Made by a program: the position numbers and the translations under genes
From: Pseudoglutamicibacter albus
Lineage (GTDB): Bacteria > Actinomycetota > Actinomycetes > Actinomycetales > Micrococcaceae
Direction: 5' to 3'
NCBI RefSeq assembly: GCF_022346425.1
Contig: NZ_JAKRCW010000005.1
Coordinates: forward strand, 62,001-126,000
DNA length: 64,000 nucleotides
Notes under the pieces: generated by a model
The model's database searches: none
Told to the model about the DNA's origin: nothing
The model's input: only the letters and a program-made list of their open reading frames with translations
Part shown: in pieces, positions 62,234-64,000 of the stretch
How the letters are laid out: each line of letters opens with the position of its first letter
How positions within the stretch are numbered: position 1 is the stretch's first letter

Positions 62234-63727
62234 CTAGTTGATCTTCTCGAGGATGATCTCGCGGACTCGGCCTGGATCAGCCTGACCGCGGGTCGCCTTC
62301 ATGATCGGGCCCATGAGGGCGCCGATGACCTTCTGGTTGCCAGCCTTGATCTTTTCGACCACGTCCGGGTTATCCGCCATCGCTTGTTCGACGGCTTCGG
62401 TCAACGCGCCGTCATCAGATACGACGGCCAGTCCACGCTTCTCAACGATTTCGGCCGGGCTACCTTCACCGTCAGCGACGTGTGTAAGGACCTGGCGGGC
62501 GATCTTGTTGTTGATCTTCTTCTCAGCGATGAGGTTTTCGATCTCCACGACGTGAGCCGGGGTGATACCGGTTTCGGTGACGTCCTTCTCCGCTTCGTTA
62601 GCGATGCGGGAGATCTCACCCATCCACCATTTACGTGCAGCTGATGCGCTCGCGCCGGCTTTCTCGGTCTCTTCGATCGTGTCGATGAGGCCCGCGTTGA
62701 CGATGTCGCGGAACTCTTCATCCGAGAAGCCCCACGCCGCCTTGAGGCGGGAACGTTTAGCGGCTGGGAGTTCCGGCAAACGTTCGCGAAGTTCAGCGAC
62801 CTGGTCGGCGGTCGTGACGATCGGTACGAGGTCTGGCTCTGGGAAGTAGCGGTAGTCATCGGCATCGGACTTCGGACGGCCCGACGATGTCGTGCGGGTA
62901 TCCTCGTGCCAGTGTCGGGTCTCCTGGACCACGGTCTCACCGGCATCGAGGATGCCTGCGTGGCGGCACATCTCGTAGCGCACGGCACGTTCGACGGAGC
63001 GCAGCGAGTTCACGTTCTTAGTCTCGGAACGGATACCGAATTTCTCGGAGCCGATCGGCATGAGCGAAACGTTCGCATCGCAGCGGACGTTACCGCGCTC
63101 CATGCGGGCATCAGAGATATCGAGGGCCTTGACGATGTCACGGATCGCTTCAACATACTTACGTGCAAGCTCGGGAGCATCAGCGCCTGCACCCGTGATG
63201 GGGCGGGTCACGATCTCCACGAGCGGCACACCTGCACGGTTGTAGTCAACGAGCGAGCTCGATGCACCCTGGATACGCCCCGAGGAACCGCCGACGTGGG
63301 TGAGCTTACCCGCGTCCTCTTCCATATGTGCGCGTTCGATCTCGACCCTGTAGACCTTCCCGGAGTCCAGCTCGATGTCGAGGTAGCCGTCGTAAGCGAT
63401 CGGCTCGTCGTACTGCGAGGTCTGGAAGTTTTTAGGGGTGTCCGGGTAGAAATAGTTCTTGCGGGCAAAACGGCAGTATTCCGCGATGCTGCAGTTCAGT
63501 GCCAAACCCAGCAGGATCGCATACTCGACGCCGGCTTTGTTCACCACCGGAAGCACGCCCGGAAGGCCGAGGTCGACCTCGTTGACATTGGTGTTCGGGT
63601 CGTCACCGAATTCGTTGGGTGCTGAGGAGAACATCTTGGTTTTAGTGTTCAGCTCAACGTGGACCTCGAAGCCAAGCACTGGCTCATAGCGCGTCAGGGC
63701 TTCGTCGAAATCAACAATCTCTGTCAT
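62234..63727 (-). CDS. gatB: Aspartyl/glutamyl-tRNA amidotransferase subunit B
   Basis: 497 residues. Part of GatCAB, which amidates Glu-tRNA(Gln) and Asp-tRNA(Asn). GFEVHVELNTKTKMFSSAP near the N-terminus, YCRFARKNYFYPDTPKN, and the C-terminal YqeY-like domain ending VIGALMGPIMKATRG are characteristic. GGAGG precedes the ATG and the gene starts two bases after gatA ends. Confidence 0.97.
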   Translation of the reverse strand: MTEIVDFDEALTRYEPVLGFEVHVELNTKTKMFSSAPNEFGDDPNTNVNEVDLGLPGVLPVVNKAGVEYAILLGLALNCSIAEYCRFARKNYFYPDTPKNFQTSQYDEPIAYDGYLDIELDSGKVYRVEIERAHMEEDAGKLTHVGGSSGRIQGASSSLVDYNRAGVPLVEIVTRPITGAGADAPELARKYVEAIRDIVKALDISDARMERGNVRCDANVSLMPIGSEKFGIRSETKNVNSLRSVERAVRYEMCRHAGILDAGETVVQETRHWHEDTRTTSSGRPKSDADDYRYFPEPDLVPIVTTADQVAELRERLPELPAAKRSRLKAAWGFSDEEFRDIVNAGLIDTIEETEKAGASASAARKWWMGEISRIANEAEKDVTETGITPAHVVEIENLIAEKKINNKIARQVLTHVADGEGSPAEIVEKRGLAVVSDDGALTEAVEQAMADNPDVVEKIKAGNQKVIGALMGPIMKATRGQADPGRVREIILEKIN

Positions 63728-63729
63728 GT

Positions 63730-64000
63730 TTAGTTAGCCTCCTGAACGCGGGCTGCTACTTCCTCGTTGAGGTTTGGTGCCTGGGCGAGGATCGGGCCGC
63801 CGTTGCTTTCTTCAAGTGCGGCCTCAGCGGCTGCAGCGATGCGGTACATGCGTGCGTCCTCATGTGCTGGGACGAGGAACTGCACCCCCACTGGGAGGCC
63901 CTCGGAGAGCCCTGACGGGATCGAGATACCAGGGATCCCCGCGAGGTTCGCTGGGATGGTCGCGATGTCGTTGAGGTACATCGCAACCGGGTTATCGATC
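63730..64000 (-). CDS. gatA: Glutamyl-tRNA amidotransferase subunit A, C-terminal part
   Basis: The frame enters from the right edge and ends at 63730. The visible C-terminal 90 residues include [29 protein letters not shown] and LPVGVQFL, which are typical of GatA near the amidase core end. The active-site part lies outside the window. Confidence 0.93.
   Translation of the reverse strand, partial: IDNPVAMYLNDIATIPANLAGIPGISIPSGLSEGLPVGVQFLVPAHEDARMYRIAAAAEAALEESNGGPILAQAPNLNEEVAARVQEAN

Overview
The window is a gene-dense, moderately GC-rich actinobacterial chromosome segment, most likely from the family Micrococcaceae (Arthrobacter/Rothia/Pseudoglutamicibacter relatives). The support is the order pnp–rpsO–ribF–truB–rbfA–infB–ylxR–nusA–rimP, the order proS–DUF4081 GNAT–ispG–rip1–dxr, the order cdsA–frr–pyrH–tsf–rpsB, frequent GTG starts, and a SAM-IV riboswitch before metY. 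I see no prophage, insertion sequence, CRISPR array or plasmid marker. The genus is an inference.

Layout. 1–275: end of a cyclase-family gene. 537–13157: minus-strand RNA and translation block. 13221–15154: an exported protein of unknown function and a TauE/SafE permease. 15163–21961: proS, an acetyltransferase, ispG, the site-2 protease gene and dxr. 22207–28480: a plus-strand GNAT gene, then minus-strand DivIVA-like, cdsA, frr, pyrH, tsf and rpsB. 28883–33263: a degenerate LytM protein, a CocE-type X-Pro hydrolase and a POT peptide transporter. 33425–34566: trhO and a CAT tRNA. 34895–40451: histidine utilisation (IclR regulator, hutU, hutI, hutH). 40573–44867: two GT4 glycosyltransferases, a DMT-type permease and a holin-like membrane protein. 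44979–53541: tRNA-Asn, dnaG, dgt, dusB, a YibE/F protein, a GNAT and glyS, several overlapping by a few bases. 53742–58276: S4 protein, esterase, metX, metY with its SAM-IV riboswitch, and a VOC protein. 58319–64000: CPBP protease, APH-like kinase, small membrane protein, tpx, rbsK, gatB and the 3' part of gatA.

How the genes work together. The blocks are mostly housekeeping: mRNA decay and ribosome maturation, two MEP-pathway steps, phospholipid precursor synthesis, ribosome recycling, elongation, primer synthesis, tRNA charging and amidation. The accessory pathways are histidine breakdown to formiminoglutamate (no hutG in the window), peptide import plus dipeptide hydrolysis, and methionine synthesis by direct sulfhydrylation under SAM control.

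The most unusual signal is not a gene family. At many free 3' gene ends the last bases of the gene, including the stop codon, are followed by one or more imperfect tandem copies of themselves with a period of about 12–40 bp. Examples lie after infB, truB, the small membrane genes at 6018 and 60140, the TSUP gene, the LytM gene, trhO, hutH and the DMT gene. Similar short duplications fill several other intergenic gaps and appear in frame as low-complexity linkers in CdsA, Dgt, MetX, the YibE/F protein and the 5471 membrane protein. I regard this as a real genome habit whose mechanism and function I cannot tell from one window.
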